Below, in pieces: positions 26,281-35,092 of a DNA stretch of 64,000 nt (positions are counted from its first letter, which is position 1; every line of letters begins with the position of its first letter). Position numbers and translations under genes: made by a program. Origin of the DNA: an uncultured Clostridium sp. (GTDB lineage Bacteria; Bacillota; Clostridia; Lachnospirales; Lachnospiraceae); assembly GCA_945915475.1 (NCBI GenBank), contig CAMEFI010000006.1, forward strand, positions 1 through 64,000, read 5' to 3'. The notes beneath the pieces were generated by a model. It saw nothing but the letters and a program-made list of their open reading frames with translations. It ran no database searches and was not told where the DNA came from.

Positions 26281-27033
26281 CTAAATAAAGTTCCCTATAA
26301 ATGATCTGCGATGAATCTTACATGGTCCTATCGTCTTCAATGCTTCAATATGTTTCGCGCTGCCATATCCTTTGTTACTTGCAAAATCATACCCCGGATA
26401 GACCGCATCCATATCCACCATATAACGATCTCTTGTTACCTTTGCAACGATACTTGCTGCCGCAATGGATACACTCTTTGCATCTCCTTTAATAATGGAT
26501 TCCTGTGGAATTGTAACTTCCGGAATCGTCACAGCATCATTTAATAATATATCGGGTGTAACATCAAGTTTGCTGAGAGCCATCCGCATTGCTACATAAT
26601 CTGCCTGCAATATATTGATCTCGTCAATGCACGCCTCGTCCGCATATCCAATCCCCACTGCAACGGCTTTCTCCATAATTTCCTCATAGAGCTGTTCCCT
26701 CTTCTTCGCTGACAACTGCTTGGAATCATTTAGATAATATATGTCAATATCTTTGGGCAGTATGACGGCAGCTGCCACTACCGGCCCCGCAAGAGGCCCT
26801 CTTCCAACCTCATCAATCCCACATATATACTGATAATCCGCATATTTACGTTCATATGCCTGCATTGCATATGTACGTTTCACTTCATTCTCAAAAGCTA
26901 TAATCTTCTTTTTCGCACTCTGGGCAAGTTTCTGAACACCTGCACGCTCATCTGCTTCCCAATCTGCAACTTTGTTTTTTAATTCATCTATAGAAGCCGT
27001 TTTTATATACTCTTTGATTTCATTAATTCCCAT
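26281..27033 (-). CDS. rnhB: Ribonuclease HII
   Basis: Removes ribonucleotides from RNA-DNA hybrids. Catalytic acids are in YICGIDEVGRGPLAG near residue 70-84 (Asp, Glu) with later Asp residues in LLNDAVTIP near 162 and in the DAKSVSIAAASIVAKVTRD block near 178-196. An N-terminal extension of about 65 residues before the catalytic core is common in Firmicutes RnhB. The track TTG start is replaced by the ATG eight codons in, preceded by GAGTGAGG, giving 250 residues. The stop codon lies about 10 bases before the repeat element, so the coding sequence is intact. Confidence 0.95.
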   Translation of the reverse strand: MGINEIKEYIKTASIDELKNKVADWEADERAGVQKLAQSAKKKIIAFENEVKRTYAMQAYERKYADYQYICGIDEVGRGPLAGPVVAAAVILPKDIDIYYLNDSKQLSAKKREQLYEEIMEKAVAVGIGYADEACIDEINILQADYVAMRMALSKLDVTPDILLNDAVTIPEVTIPQESIIKGDAKSVSIAAASIVAKVTRDRYMVDMDAVYPGYDFASNKGYGSAKHIEALKTIGPCKIHRRSFIGNFI

Positions 27034-27040
27034 ATGTACC

Positions 27041-27646
27041 TCACTCAATCTTACCAAAAGAAGATAATGGCCATAGCCGGAATACCGCTTTCCCTATTAA
27101 GTCCTCCCGTTTCACATTACCCACAATATCAAAACGGGAATCTTCACTCTCATTTCGGTTATCACCCATTACAAAATATTCATCTTCCCCCAGGGTTACT
27201 CCATCAAGAGCTCGCCCGGTCATCCCCGGCTCAATCGTTTCATAACCATAATCTTCCTGAAGCATTTTTCCGTTAATATAGATATTACCGTCATAATCAA
27301 TACGGACAGTTTCTCCCGGAAGACCAATAATTCGTTTGATAAAAAATTCCTCCCCATCATACATAGGAAATACAACAATATCAAAACGTTCCGGTTCCTT
27401 AAAATGATAGGAAAATTTGTCAACCCATAAATTATCATTATGATGAAGTGTATCATACATAGATTCCCCATTCACCACCGTACGCTGTCCCACAAAAGTT
27501 ACAATCAGCCATACTGCTACGAACAGAAATACAAGATAGGCAAGGGTATCTATAATCTCACGCTTCATGCTTTTTGTCTTCTCCTCTGTCCCCATTGGTT
27601 CTGTCCCACTCTTCTCTTTCTCTATCTTTTCTTTCTTCTTACTCAT
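27041..27646 (-). CDS. Type I signal peptidase, paralogue 1 of 3
   Basis: Cleaves signal peptides from secreted proteins at the outer membrane face. One N-terminal membrane segment (IDTLAYLVFLFVAVWLIVTFV) is preceded by a Lys/Glu-rich cytoplasmic stretch. Catalytic Ser is in GESMYDTL near residue 74 and Lys in FIKRIIGLPGE near 117; the late FVMGDNRNESEDSRF box is intact. Start ATG (three codons after the track GTG) has AGGTG upstream. Two further homologues lie next to it, and rnhB follows. Length 201. Confidence 0.92.
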   Translation of the reverse strand: MSKKKEKIEKEKSGTEPMGTEEKTKSMKREIIDTLAYLVFLFVAVWLIVTFVGQRTVVNGESMYDTLHHNDNLWVDKFSYHFKEPERFDIVVFPMYDGEEFFIKRIIGLPGETVRIDYDGNIYINGKMLQEDYGYETIEPGMTGRALDGVTLGEDEYFVMGDNRNESEDSRFDIVGNVKREDLIGKAVFRLWPLSSFGKIE

Positions 27647-27655
27647 ATCAATCAC

Positions 27656-28228
27656 CTACTCAACCTTCCCAAATTTTGAAAGTGGCCAGATTCGAAATAC
27701 CGCTTTTCCTTCTAATTCATCCTTATGAATATTGCCAACATCCTCAAAGCGGGAATCTTTACTATCATTTCGATTATCACCCATTACAAAATATTCATCT
27801 TCTCCCAATATGATATTACTTTTAGCTCGGCCGATCATATTAGGCGAAATGATTTCATAACCATAATTCTCTTCCAATGGCTCATTATTGATATAGATCG
27901 TTCCGTCTTCTTCTATCCTGATACGCTCTCCGGGCAAACCAATAATCCTTTTAATATAATAAACGGAACTATCCTGATACGGAAATACAACAATATCAAA
28001 TCTCTTCGGATCACGGAACCGGTATGATAACTTATCAATCCATAGATTATCACCATCTTCCAGGGTATCATACATAGAGTTACCAACCACCTCTGTTCTC
28101 TGTCCCACAAATGTCAGGATAAACCACACTGCCAGAATTACAAAAGCAATGTATAGCACCATACTTACTATCTCTTTTACTATATTGATCTCTTCGGAAA
28201 ATTGACTCTCCCTTTCCTTCTTTGCCAT
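27656..28228 (-). CDS. Type I signal peptidase, paralogue 2 of 3
   Basis: The same architecture as its neighbour: membrane segment IVSMVLYIAFVILAVWFILTFVG, catalytic GNSMYDTL and YIKRIIGLPGE, and FVMGDNRNDSKDSRF. It is very like paralogue 1 across the catalytic domain, suggesting a fairly recent tandem duplication. The track ATG has no good site; the ATG of MAKKER has AAAGGA eight bases upstream and gives 190 residues. It ends about 10 bases before paralogue 1 and follows rbgA. Confidence 0.92.
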   Translation of the reverse strand: MAKKERESQFSEEINIVKEIVSMVLYIAFVILAVWFILTFVGQRTEVVGNSMYDTLEDGDNLWIDKLSYRFRDPKRFDIVVFPYQDSSVYYIKRIIGLPGERIRIEEDGTIYINNEPLEENYGYEIISPNMIGRAKSNIILGEDEYFVMGDNRNDSKDSRFEDVGNIHKDELEGKAVFRIWPLSKFGKVE

Positions 28229-28267
28229 AAATACCGTCCTTTCCCATCCACATGATATTTCCATGAC

Positions 28268-29110
28268 CTATTCCGGATATTCCACTGATATAGCTCCCAG
28301 TTTTCCACTTCGAAAATCTTCTAATAAAATACCTGCTGCTTTCTCATAATCCAACTCCTGCCCCTTCATAAGGCAGCCTCTATTCCTTGCAATCTCGTGA
28401 AGAATCGTTGCCGGAGATTCCGTTTCATTGACCTCATAACGTTCCTTTAACAGATTAGGATAGTGTTCCACCAAAAAAGCGATCAAATCACAGGCAAGCT
28501 CTGTTTTTTGTAAAATATCGTCATTAATGGAACCAATAAATGCCAAATGTTCTCCCACTGATTGATCCTCAAACTTAGGCCAGAGAATTCCCGGTGTGTC
28601 AAGAAGTTCCACATTCTTATTAATCTTAATCCATTGTTTTCCTTTTGTAACCCCTGGCTTATTGCCAACCTTTGTACAGGCTTTTCTGGCATAGGAATTA
28701 ATAAAGGTTGATTTACCAACATTAGGTATCCCTACAATCATCGCCCGGATTGGGCGATTCATAATTCCCCGTTTGCGGTCACGTTCAATCTTTTCCTTAC
28801 ATGCCTCCTGCACCTTAGCCGTAATCGCTTTCATCCCCTGTCCATCTCTTGCATTAATGGTTACAACCAGAATTCCCTGATTCTTAAAATAATTCTCCCA
28901 CTGTGCGGTCACTTTACTGTCAGCAAGATCACATTTATTAAGCAATACAAGTCGATACTTATTGTTTGCAAGGGAATCAATATCCGGATTCCGACTGCTG
29001 AATGGAACTCTTGCATCGAGTAACTCGATTACAATATCAATTAATTTCATATCCTCCTGCATCATACGCTTTGCCTTCGTCATATGACCAGGATACCATT
29101 GAATATTCAT
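28268..29110 (-). CDS. rbgA: Ribosome-biogenesis GTPase RbgA (YlqF)
   Basis: Circularly permuted GTPase that assists late 50S assembly. Motif order is permuted: LLNKCDLAD (G4) near residue 56-64 comes before GIPNVGKSTFIN (G1) near 127-138, followed by the G3 region DTPGILWPKFED near 171. The N-terminal IQWYPGHMTKA is typical. Length of 280 is normal. It sits between two signal peptidase genes, as in Bacillus where ylqF is near sip/lepB-like genes, rplS and rnhB. Confidence 0.96.
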   Translation of the reverse strand: MNIQWYPGHMTKAKRMMQEDMKLIDIVIELLDARVPFSSRNPDIDSLANNKYRLVLLNKCDLADSKVTAQWENYFKNQGILVVTINARDGQGMKAITAKVQEACKEKIERDRKRGIMNRPIRAMIVGIPNVGKSTFINSYARKACTKVGNKPGVTKGKQWIKINKNVELLDTPGILWPKFEDQSVGEHLAFIGSINDDILQKTELACDLIAFLVEHYPNLLKERYEVNETESPATILHEIARNRGCLMKGQELDYEKAAGILLEDFRSGKLGAISVEYPE

Positions 29111-29137
29111 ATATTAACTCCTTATCCGATGTTATTC

Positions 29138-29722
29138 TCATTTCACAAAGCCCCACTTACTTCTTGGAGAAATACGAAATACTATCTTGCCGCAAATCTC
29201 CTTATCAGAAATATTGCCAATATTTACATAACGGGAATCTTCACTGTTATTACAGTTATCACCAATTACAAAATATTCTTCTTCTCCTAGTGTAACACCT
29301 TCTAGAGCGATTCCTTCTGTCATAATCAGATCATCAAAAGGTAAATCCGTAAGAGCATTTCCATCAATAAAAATCCTTCCATTCTTAATCTGTACGGTCT
29401 CTCCCGGAAGACCGACAATCCTCTTTATTGTAAAATATCCATCCGTATCTTCCTTTAACTTAAATGAAATAATATCGTATCTTTTCGGACTACCAAACAT
29501 ATATGCTGCCTTATTTAATAAAAGCACATCCTGATTCGATAACGCAGGATTCATGCTTTGTCCAATCATTGTAACCGTCTGCATACCAAAGGTCACAATA
29601 CTATAAGCAAGAATCACGACAACCAGAATGGAAATAGCCCAATGTCCAGCTTCCGACATGAAATCCTTTACATCAAATTCTTCCCGCTCATAACTGCTCC
29701 GATATCTTCTGCGTCGTCTCAT
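29138..29722 (-). CDS. Type I signal peptidase, paralogue 3 of 3
   Basis: More diverged than the other two. It has an Arg-rich start (MRRRRRYRSS), one membrane segment (WAISILVVVILAYSIVTFG), catalytic Ser in GQSMNPAL near residue 65, Lys in FTIKRIVGLPGE near 108, and FVIGDNCNNSEDSRY, where Cys replaces the usual Arg after GDN. The catalytic dyad is intact, so activity is likely. TAGGAGG precedes the ATG. It comes after rplS and before rbgA. Length 194. Confidence 0.92.
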   Translation of the reverse strand: MRRRRRYRSSYEREEFDVKDFMSEAGHWAISILVVVILAYSIVTFGMQTVTMIGQSMNPALSNQDVLLLNKAAYMFGSPKRYDIISFKLKEDTDGYFTIKRIVGLPGETVQIKNGRIFIDGNALTDLPFDDLIMTEGIALEGVTLGEEEYFVIGDNCNNSEDSRYVNIGNISDKEICGKIVFRISPRSKWGFVK

Positions 29723-29790
29723 ACAGTCCTCCTAACAAATAATAGAACAAAAGGCTAGAGTAAATACTCCAGCCCTTCATCTCGAAAAGA

Positions 29791-30138
29791 TTATTTTACT
29801 AATTCTTTTACTCTTGCTGCCTTACCTACTCTATCACGTAAGTAGTATAATTTAGCACGTCTAGCCTTACCATGTCTAACAACCTCAATCTTCTCTACGA
29901 TTGGAGAATGTAATGGCCATGTCTTCTCAACACCAACACCGTTAGAATTCTTACGAACAGTAAATGTCTCACGGTTGCTTCCGCCCTGACGCTTAATTAC
30001 GGTTCCTTCAAAAACCTGAATTCTTTCTCTGTTTCCTTCTTTTACCTTTGCAGATACCTTAACGGTATCACCTACCTTGAAGTCTGCAACTTCTGACTTT
30101 AACTGAGCAACTTCAATGTTCTTAATAATATCGTTCAT
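29791..30138 (-). CDS. rplS: 50S ribosomal protein L19
   Basis: Sits at the 30S-50S interface. Highly conserved stretches include [22 protein letters not shown], the [21 protein letters not shown] segment and the Arg/Lys-rich end [16 protein letters not shown]. The ORF track overextends the start by 31 codons; the ATG of MNDIIKN has AAGGAGG six bases upstream and gives the normal 115 residues. It has its own promoter and a structured leader upstream, so its expression can be set apart from trmD, although both lie in the same gene run. Confidence 0.97.
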   Translation of the reverse strand: MNDIIKNIEVAQLKSEVADFKVGDTVKVSAKVKEGNRERIQVFEGTVIKRQGGSNRETFTVRKNSNGVGVEKTWPLHSPIVEKIEVVRHGKARRAKLYYLRDRVGKAARVKELVK

Positions 30139-30267
30139 AATGAACCTCCTTAGAATATAAGACGTTCTTGCAAGGGTTGTACGCAGGTATATTACGTACG
30201 TTTTCAATATAACTTGCAGAGGACCATCCAAAATATATGGGATTCTCTACTTGAGAGAAGTCACAAC
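30139..30267 (-). promoter_or_regulatory. rplS 5' leader, probable L19 leader RNA
   Basis: The 129-base untranslated region before rplS contains a hairpin TTCTCT/AGAGAA near its 5' part, then TGCAAG pairing with CTTGCA and enclosing a GTACG/CGTAC stem. Firmicutes rplS genes often carry an L19 leader for autogenous control. That this is the same RNA family is inference from position and helices; a covariance-model search would decide. Confidence 0.5.
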
Positions 30268-30273
30268 TTATTC

Positions 30274-30302
30274 AATGTACCATATAACTCTTCAAAATGC
30301 AA
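30274..30302 (-). promoter_or_regulatory. Promoter of rplS
   Basis: Reads TTGCAT, 17 bases, TACATT with an upstream TG (extended -10). It is preceded by AAAAAATGC. The same layout (AAAATGC-TTGCAT-17-) occurs before rimP. Confidence 0.55.
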
Positions 30303-30312
30303 GCATTTTTTA

Positions 30313-31395
30313 TTACTTTTCATCAAATTCATTCCCATCAAGCATCCTGCGTTTCTCCTTCACTTTATTCCGTTCTTTTTCATAATTTTCTTTATTTTCA
30401 ATAAATTCTTTTCTTTGCTCTCCATACGGAGTCATTCCATGGGTGAAGGCATAATCTGCAACCAGCGGATGTTCATGTTCCACAAGATATCTTAAAATTG
30501 GTTGTTTGCACCATCGTTCTAAGATAAAAATACCAATCACACTTGCTATGATACAAAGAAAGCTGCTGATTGTATATAGAATGCCGGATGTTGCCTGCTG
30601 CACCACAATGATTATAATAAAAATAATAACAGCAAGTAACAAAGTCTTCTTAACCGATGCAAACTCTTCCTCTACCATCATGATTTCCTTGTTAAAAAAT
30701 TGAATCCGATTATCCATATGGGATATCAAACGATTCAGATACTCCTCTTCTTTTCGATAAAACTCATCTAATTCCTGTATACTGTTTGTCCAGCTATCCT
30801 CCTGTTTCAAACTGAATCCACTAGATGATTTACCGGGATTTTCATCAAACAAAATACCCTTCTTACGTAGGACTTCTTCTTTCTGCTGTTTCTTCTTAAT
30901 GAGACTCTGTTTCTCTTCCGTAAGTTCTTCAATTTTTCTGTCATATTCATCAATTTGGGATAACAGAATATCTATTTTCTTTTTTGTACGCAGTTTGTCA
31001 TTTTGAAAAGTATCAATATCCAGCCTGGCTGCAAGGGTCTTCATCCGACCAGGATTCCAATCATAGGAAAGTTGAAATAACATTTTCAATTCCCGTTTTA
31101 CTAATTTGAATTCCGCATAAGCTAAAAAAGGCATCAAAAAGATAAATAAATCAAGAGAAACCATATCACAGCCCTCTATAATATAATACAGTGCTAAGGC
31201 AATGATTACAATAAAAATCAGCCGAAATAACACCTCATGTTGTACAAGTCTTTTTCTTTTCCCTATATAATCATAATGAAACCGGGTATTACCTAGCTCC
31301 AGTTCTAATTTTTCTTTTTCATTTTTACATTGATATATCTGCTCTGCTAATTGAACCAGGTCCGGTTTTTCATAACCATAACCACCCATCTCCAT
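30313..31395 (-). CDS. Unknown membrane protein with long coiled coils
   Basis: I do not recognise a family. The 360-residue protein has a predicted coiled coil (residues about 10-45), two membrane segments (LFRLIFIVIIALALYYII and MVSLDLFIFLMPFLAYAEF), a long charged coiled-coil middle (about 125-245) and a second membrane pair (LLLAVIIFIIIIVVQ and YTISSFLCIIASVIGIFIL), then a charged C-terminal tail. Both ends are likely cytoplasmic. The track start lies inside trmD; the ATG one base after the trmD stop has GAGGG eight bases upstream, so it is probably coupled to trmD. It interrupts the usual trmD-rplS adjacency. A scaffold or membrane-shape role is only a guess. Confidence 0.75.
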   Translation of the reverse strand: MEMGGYGYEKPDLVQLAEQIYQCKNEKEKLELELGNTRFHYDYIGKRKRLVQHEVLFRLIFIVIIALALYYIIEGCDMVSLDLFIFLMPFLAYAEFKLVKRELKMLFQLSYDWNPGRMKTLAARLDIDTFQNDKLRTKKKIDILLSQIDEYDRKIEELTEEKQSLIKKKQQKEEVLRKKGILFDENPGKSSSGFSLKQEDSWTNSIQELDEFYRKEEEYLNRLISHMDNRIQFFNKEIMMVEEEFASVKKTLLLAVIIFIIIIVVQQATSGILYTISSFLCIIASVIGIFILERWCKQPILRYLVEHEHPLVADYAFTHGMTPYGEQRKEFIENKENYEKERNKVKEKRRMLDGNEFDEK

Positions 31396-31396
31396 A

Positions 31397-32101
31397 TCAT
31401 TTTCCCTCATATCTCTCCCATAGATCAGGACGTCTTTCTTTTGTTCGCTCAATCGATTGTTCTTGTCGCCAGGCCTCTATATTCTTATGATGACCGCTTA
31501 GCAGGACATCCGGTACACGCTCCCCCATAAATTCCTCCGGTCTTGTATACTGTGGATATTCCAAAAGATTATCATGAAATGTCTCAAACTCCGCACTGAC
31601 ATCATTGTGAAGCACACCCGGAACCATCCGGGATACCGCATCAATCACAACCATAGCCGGTAACTCCCCACCGGTTAAGACATAATCTCCAATGGAAATG
31701 TTATCGGTCACAATCCGTTTTAACACCCGCTCATCAATTCCTTCGTAATGACCACATAGAATAACCAGGTCTTCTTCCTGCGCCAATTCTTTTGCAAGTG
31801 CCTGATTAAACACCTTACCCTGCGGTGTCATGTAAACAACACGCAGTTTTTTCTCCTGTTTCATGCCAATCCTCTTTTTCACAGCCTCATAGGCACGGTA
31901 TACCGGTCCCGGCTGCATCACCATACCTGCGCCACCACCATATGGATAATCATCTACCTGACCGTGCTTATTCTCTGCATAATCCCGGATATTGATTGCA
32001 TCTACGGATATGGTCCCCTTCTTTATGGCCCTGCCCGTTATGGAAGTTCCAAGTCCATCTAATACCATATCCGGAAATAAAGTCAATATATGAAAATGCA
32101 T
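31397..32101 (-). CDS. trmD: tRNA (guanine-N1)-methyltransferase TrmD
   Basis: Makes m1G37 in tRNAs to prevent frameshifting. The trefoil-knot SAM site is seen in [12 protein letters not shown] near residues 113-124 and [13 protein letters not shown] near 136-148, with [13 protein letters not shown] near 57. Length of 234 is normal. It follows rimM with a gap of one base, matching the widespread rpsP-rimM-trmD-rplS operon. Its stop is followed at once by the start of the unknown membrane protein. Confidence 0.97.
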   Translation of the reverse strand: MHFHILTLFPDMVLDGLGTSITGRAIKKGTISVDAINIRDYAENKHGQVDDYPYGGGAGMVMQPGPVYRAYEAVKKRIGMKQEKKLRVVYMTPQGKVFNQALAKELAQEEDLVILCGHYEGIDERVLKRIVTDNISIGDYVLTGGELPAMVVIDAVSRMVPGVLHNDVSAEFETFHDNLLEYPQYTRPEEFMGERVPDVLLSGHHKNIEAWRQEQSIERTKERRPDLWERYEGK

Positions 32102-32102
32102 T

Positions 32103-32612
32103 CTACTCCTCCATTCCCTTCATCAGACGAACAATCATTTTCCTGTCTTCCAAATTCACATCCATAATACATTCTTTGATTGCCGGAATCAGCAATTCCT
32201 TCCTCTTATCACTTGTTACCACATAAACATCATTGGCACCGGTGGGAATAATCTCCGTAAGGGTTCCTAATACAGTACCATCCTCTTTTTCCACCGTAAG
32301 ATCGATAAGATCCGTCATAAAATACTCATCATCCTCTAACGTAACAGCATGCTCTCTGTCCACATACAGATTACAATTGCGATATTGCTCCACATCATTG
32401 ATATTATCAATACCTTCAAACTTTAGTATTACCATATTTTTAAAAAACTTCGCTCCTTGCACATGGATTGGCAACAGCTCATTCTTATATTCCAAATAAC
32501 ATTCTTTTAATTTCTTAAATCTTTTATTATCATCCGTTGTGGGAAATACTTTCACTTCTCCCCGCACACCATGGGTCGAAGTAATTACACCAACCTGTAA
32601 TAAATCTTCCAT
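32103..32612 (-). CDS. rimM: 16S rRNA processing/30S maturation protein RimM
   Basis: Helps assemble the head of the 30S subunit through ribosomal protein S19. The N-terminal beta-barrel begins [18 protein letters not shown], and the C-terminal PRC-barrel-like part includes [11 protein letters not shown] and [10 protein letters not shown]. Length of 169 is normal. It lies between khpA and trmD. A terminator-like hairpin sits between khpA and rimM. Confidence 0.95.
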   Translation of the reverse strand: MEDLLQVGVITSTHGVRGEVKVFPTTDDNKRFKKLKECYLEYKNELLPIHVQGAKFFKNMVILKFEGIDNINDVEQYRNCNLYVDREHAVTLEDDEYFMTDLIDLTVEKEDGTVLGTLTEIIPTGANDVYVVTSDKRKELLIPAIKECIMDVNLEDRKMIVRLMKGMEE

Positions 32613-32650
32613 TCCAATATTCTTCCTTTACACATTACCCTATAATAAAG

Positions 32651-32692
32651 TAAAAAGGGAAGGACCATAACACAATGTGTGACAATCCTTCC
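32651..32692 (-). terminator. Terminator-like hairpin between khpA and rimM
   Basis: On the minus strand GGAAGGA and TCCTTCC pair around a 21-base loop that has a small CACA/TGTG stem, followed by CTTTTTACTTT. It may act as a partial terminator that lowers rimM/trmD relative to rpsP. A TATTAT box (possible -10 for an internal promoter) follows, but with a poor -35. Confidence 0.6.
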
Positions 32693-32708
32693 ACAAGATG
32701 TGATATCT

Positions 32709-32936
32709 CTACTTGATATCTACAATTACCTTCTTATCACCCTTTGAAGCAGCTGCTTTCACAACTGTACGGATAGATTTTGCAATTCTACCCTGCTTAC
32801 CGATTACTTTTCCCATATCTTCCTGGGCAACCTTAAGCTCAACATAAATGGCGTCATCTTTTGAGGTCTCGATTACCTCAACTTCCTCCGGGTGATCAAC
32901 TAGGGACTTTGCTATTACTTCTACCAATTCTTTCAT
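32709..32936 (-). CDS. khpA: KH-domain RNA-binding protein KhpA (YlqC)
   Basis: A 75-residue single KH domain: the GxxG-type loop is GKQGRIAKSIRTVVKAAA near residues 45-62. In Firmicutes, KhpA pairs with KhpB (Jag) and affects cell division and small-RNA biology. Position right after rpsP is the usual one. GGAGG precedes the ATG. Confidence 0.93.
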   Translation of the reverse strand: MKELVEVIAKSLVDHPEEVEVIETSKDDAIYVELKVAQEDMGKVIGKQGRIAKSIRTVVKAAASKGDKKVIVDIK

Positions 32937-32957
32937 CTACGAATAACCTCCCAAGTC

Positions 32958-33203
32958 CTATTTCTCAATACCGGCCTGCTTTAAAAGCTTAGCAACTGTA
33001 TCTGTTGGCTGAGCACCGTTAGCTAACCACTTCTTTGCCAATTCTTCGTCAATCTTAACTACGCTTGGCTCCTGATTAGGATCGTAAGTACCGATTTCTT
33101 CGATGAATCTACCATCTCTTGGAGAACGTGCATCTGCTACAATTACTCTATAGAAAGGATGTCTCTTATATCCCATTCTCTTCAATCTCATCTTAACTGC
33201 CAT
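32958..33203 (-). CDS. rpsP: 30S ribosomal protein S16
   Basis: Early-assembly 30S protein. Conserved start [30 protein letters not shown]-like is at the N-terminus, with [10 protein letters not shown] near 38. The ORF track overextends by 13 codons; the ATG of MAVKMR has GGAGGTG nine bases upstream and gives 81 residues. It lies between ffh and khpA. Confidence 0.97.
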   Translation of the reverse strand: MAVKMRLKRMGYKRHPFYRVIVADARSPRDGRFIEEIGTYDPNQEPSVVKIDEELAKKWLANGAQPTDTVAKLLKQAGIEK

Positions 33204-33289
33204 TGTCTTATTCACCTCCTTCATAATTCTGTACATCATCATGTACTGCTATAACTTATATGTCTAAACCATATTGGTTTGTACATCCA

Positions 33290-34630
33290 TTAAAAACCAA
33301 AAGGCATCCGGAATCGTTTGCCCCGTTTACCACCCATCATACCAGACATCTGCTTCATCATCTTCTTCATCTGGTCAAACTGCTTAATAAGGCGGTTCAC
33401 TTCGCTGATGTCTACCCCGGCTCCGGCTGCAATTCTTCGCTTACGGCTTGGATTGATTATATCCGGATTCGACCGTTCCTCCTTTGTCATAGACAAGATA
33501 ATGGCTTTCGGCCGATTCATCTGTTTTTCATCAATCTCAACATTTTTAAGCTGATTGCCCATACCCGGAATCATAGAAAGCATATCCTGCATACTTCCCA
33601 TTTTCTCCATTTGGGCTAAACTATCTAAAAAGTCATTGAAATCAAAAGACGCTTTTCTCATCTTCTGTTCCATTTCCCTGGCTTTTTCTTCATCTATGGC
33701 ACCCTGTGCCTTCTCAATAAGGGATTCCACATCTCCCATTCCAAGAATACGACTTGCCATTCTTGACGGATAGAACTGCTCTAAATCAGAAAGTTTCTCA
33801 CCCATGCCTACATAAAAGATTGGCTTACCGGTTACAGCACGAATGGAAAGTGCTGCACCACCGCGGGTATCACCATCTAACTTTGTAAGAATAACACCGT
33901 CAATTCCTATCTGCTCATTAAAGCTTGTTGCAATATTCACTGCGTCCTGACCGGTCATTGCATCAACTGTCAGAATCGTATAGGTTACAGAAACACTCTT
34001 CTTAATCTCCTGCAGCTCCTCCATCATGGATTCATCAATATGAAGTCGGCCAGCCGTATCTAAAAACACAATCTGAATATTATTCTTAGCAGCATGTTCC
34101 ACTGCAGCTTTAGCAATATCCACCGGTGAATTCTGTGTTCCCATGGTAAATACCGGAACTCCCTGCTTCTCACCATTAATCTCCAACTGTTTGATTGCCG
34201 CCGGACGATATACATCACAGGCGGTAAGAAGACATTTCTTACCACGTTCCTTATACTTTCCTGCAAGCTTGGCAACCGTTGTTGTCTTACCTGCACCCTG
34301 AAGACCACACATCATAATGACTGTGACTTCATTAGAAGGAAGAAGCTTGATCTCAGTTGTTTCCGAACCCATGAGCTTATCCATCTCTTCCTTGACAATC
34401 TTAATGACCATCTGTCCGGGATTCAATCCTTTCAGAACATCCTCACCAACTGCGCGTTCACTCACCGAATTAATGAATTGTTTCACAACCTTGAAGTTAA
34501 CATCTGCCTCCAACAGTGCACGCTTTACTTCTTTCATTGCTTCCTTGACATCTGCTTCCGTCAAAGAACCTTTGCTTCTCAACTTCTTAAATGCATTTTG
34601 TAATTTATCTGATAAACTCTCAAATGCCAT
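33290..34630 (-). CDS. ffh: Signal recognition particle protein Ffh (SRP54)
   Basis: GTPase that binds signal sequences and the SRP RNA and targets ribosomes to the membrane. The N domain is followed by the G domain with GLQGAGKTTTVAKLAG near residue 107, DVYRPAAIKQL, DTAGRLHIDE and TKLDGDTRGGAALS. The C-terminal M domain is Met-rich (MKQMSGMMGGKRGKRFRMPF). Length of 446 is normal. ylxM lies 29 bases upstream, the classic ylxM-ffh pair. Confidence 0.98.
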   Translation of the reverse strand: MAFESLSDKLQNAFKKLRSKGSLTEADVKEAMKEVKRALLEADVNFKVVKQFINSVSERAVGEDVLKGLNPGQMVIKIVKEEMDKLMGSETTEIKLLPSNEVTVIMMCGLQGAGKTTTVAKLAGKYKERGKKCLLTACDVYRPAAIKQLEINGEKQGVPVFTMGTQNSPVDIAKAAVEHAAKNNIQIVFLDTAGRLHIDESMMEELQEIKKSVSVTYTILTVDAMTGQDAVNIATSFNEQIGIDGVILTKLDGDTRGGAALSIRAVTGKPIFYVGMGEKLSDLEQFYPSRMASRILGMGDVESLIEKAQGAIDEEKAREMEQKMRKASFDFNDFLDSLAQMEKMGSMQDMLSMIPGMGNQLKNVEIDEKQMNRPKAIILSMTKEERSNPDIINPSRKRRIAAGAGVDISEVNRLIKQFDQMKKMMKQMSGMMGGKRGKRFRMPFGF

Positions 34631-34659
34631 ATATTACCTCCGGGCAAACTGTATTGCCT

Positions 34660-35016
34660 TCAATAACTCTCATAAATTGCTTTGGATATCTCCTCAATTG
34701 CATTAATCTTTTCCTGTAATTCGGGATTATTCGTCATTCCCTTCAAGTCTGTCGCCAATTCGTGAATCTCACTTACCCGTTCCTTGGTGTCTAAAAACTT
34801 CTCAACCAGTAAAAGCTTACTCTCATAATCTTCTAAAATCTTATCGCAACGCTTCACTAAGTCATAGACACCCTGACGGCTGATACCCTCATCTCTCGCA
34901 ACCTCTGAATATGATAAATCATTCAGAACAATATCCGAATAGACTGATTTCTGATGCTCCGTTAACAGTTCACCATAAAAATCGTACAATAAAGCCTGTC
35001 TGACGATCTTCTCCAT
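34660..35016 (-). CDS. ylxM: YlxM, SRP-associated helix-turn-helix protein
   Basis: Small all-helical protein (118 residues) with a sigma-70 region-4-like helix-turn-helix: LNDLSYSEVARDEGISRQGVYD near residues 32-52. In streptococci and bacilli YlxM modulates SRP GTPase activity rather than acting as a regulator. It is the first gene of the ffh-rpsP-trmD run. AAGGA lies about eight bases before the ATG. Confidence 0.92.
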   Translation of the reverse strand: MEKIVRQALLYDFYGELLTEHQKSVYSDIVLNDLSYSEVARDEGISRQGVYDLVKRCDKILEDYESKLLLVEKFLDTKERVSEIHELATDLKGMTNNPELQEKINAIEEISKAIYESY

Positions 35017-35063
35017 CTGTTCACTTCCTTGTAAAGTATTTTCTCTTTACATCATCCTTGCAT

Positions 35064-35092
35064 AGTATATATAAAGAAAGAGCAGTTGTCAA
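35064..35092 (-). promoter_or_regulatory. Strong sigma-A promoter of the ylxM-ffh operon
   Basis: Reads TTGACA, 17 bases, TATACT on the minus strand, a near-consensus promoter preceded by an A-tract. Its -35 is inside the right arm of the ribF terminator hairpin. Confidence 0.8.
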
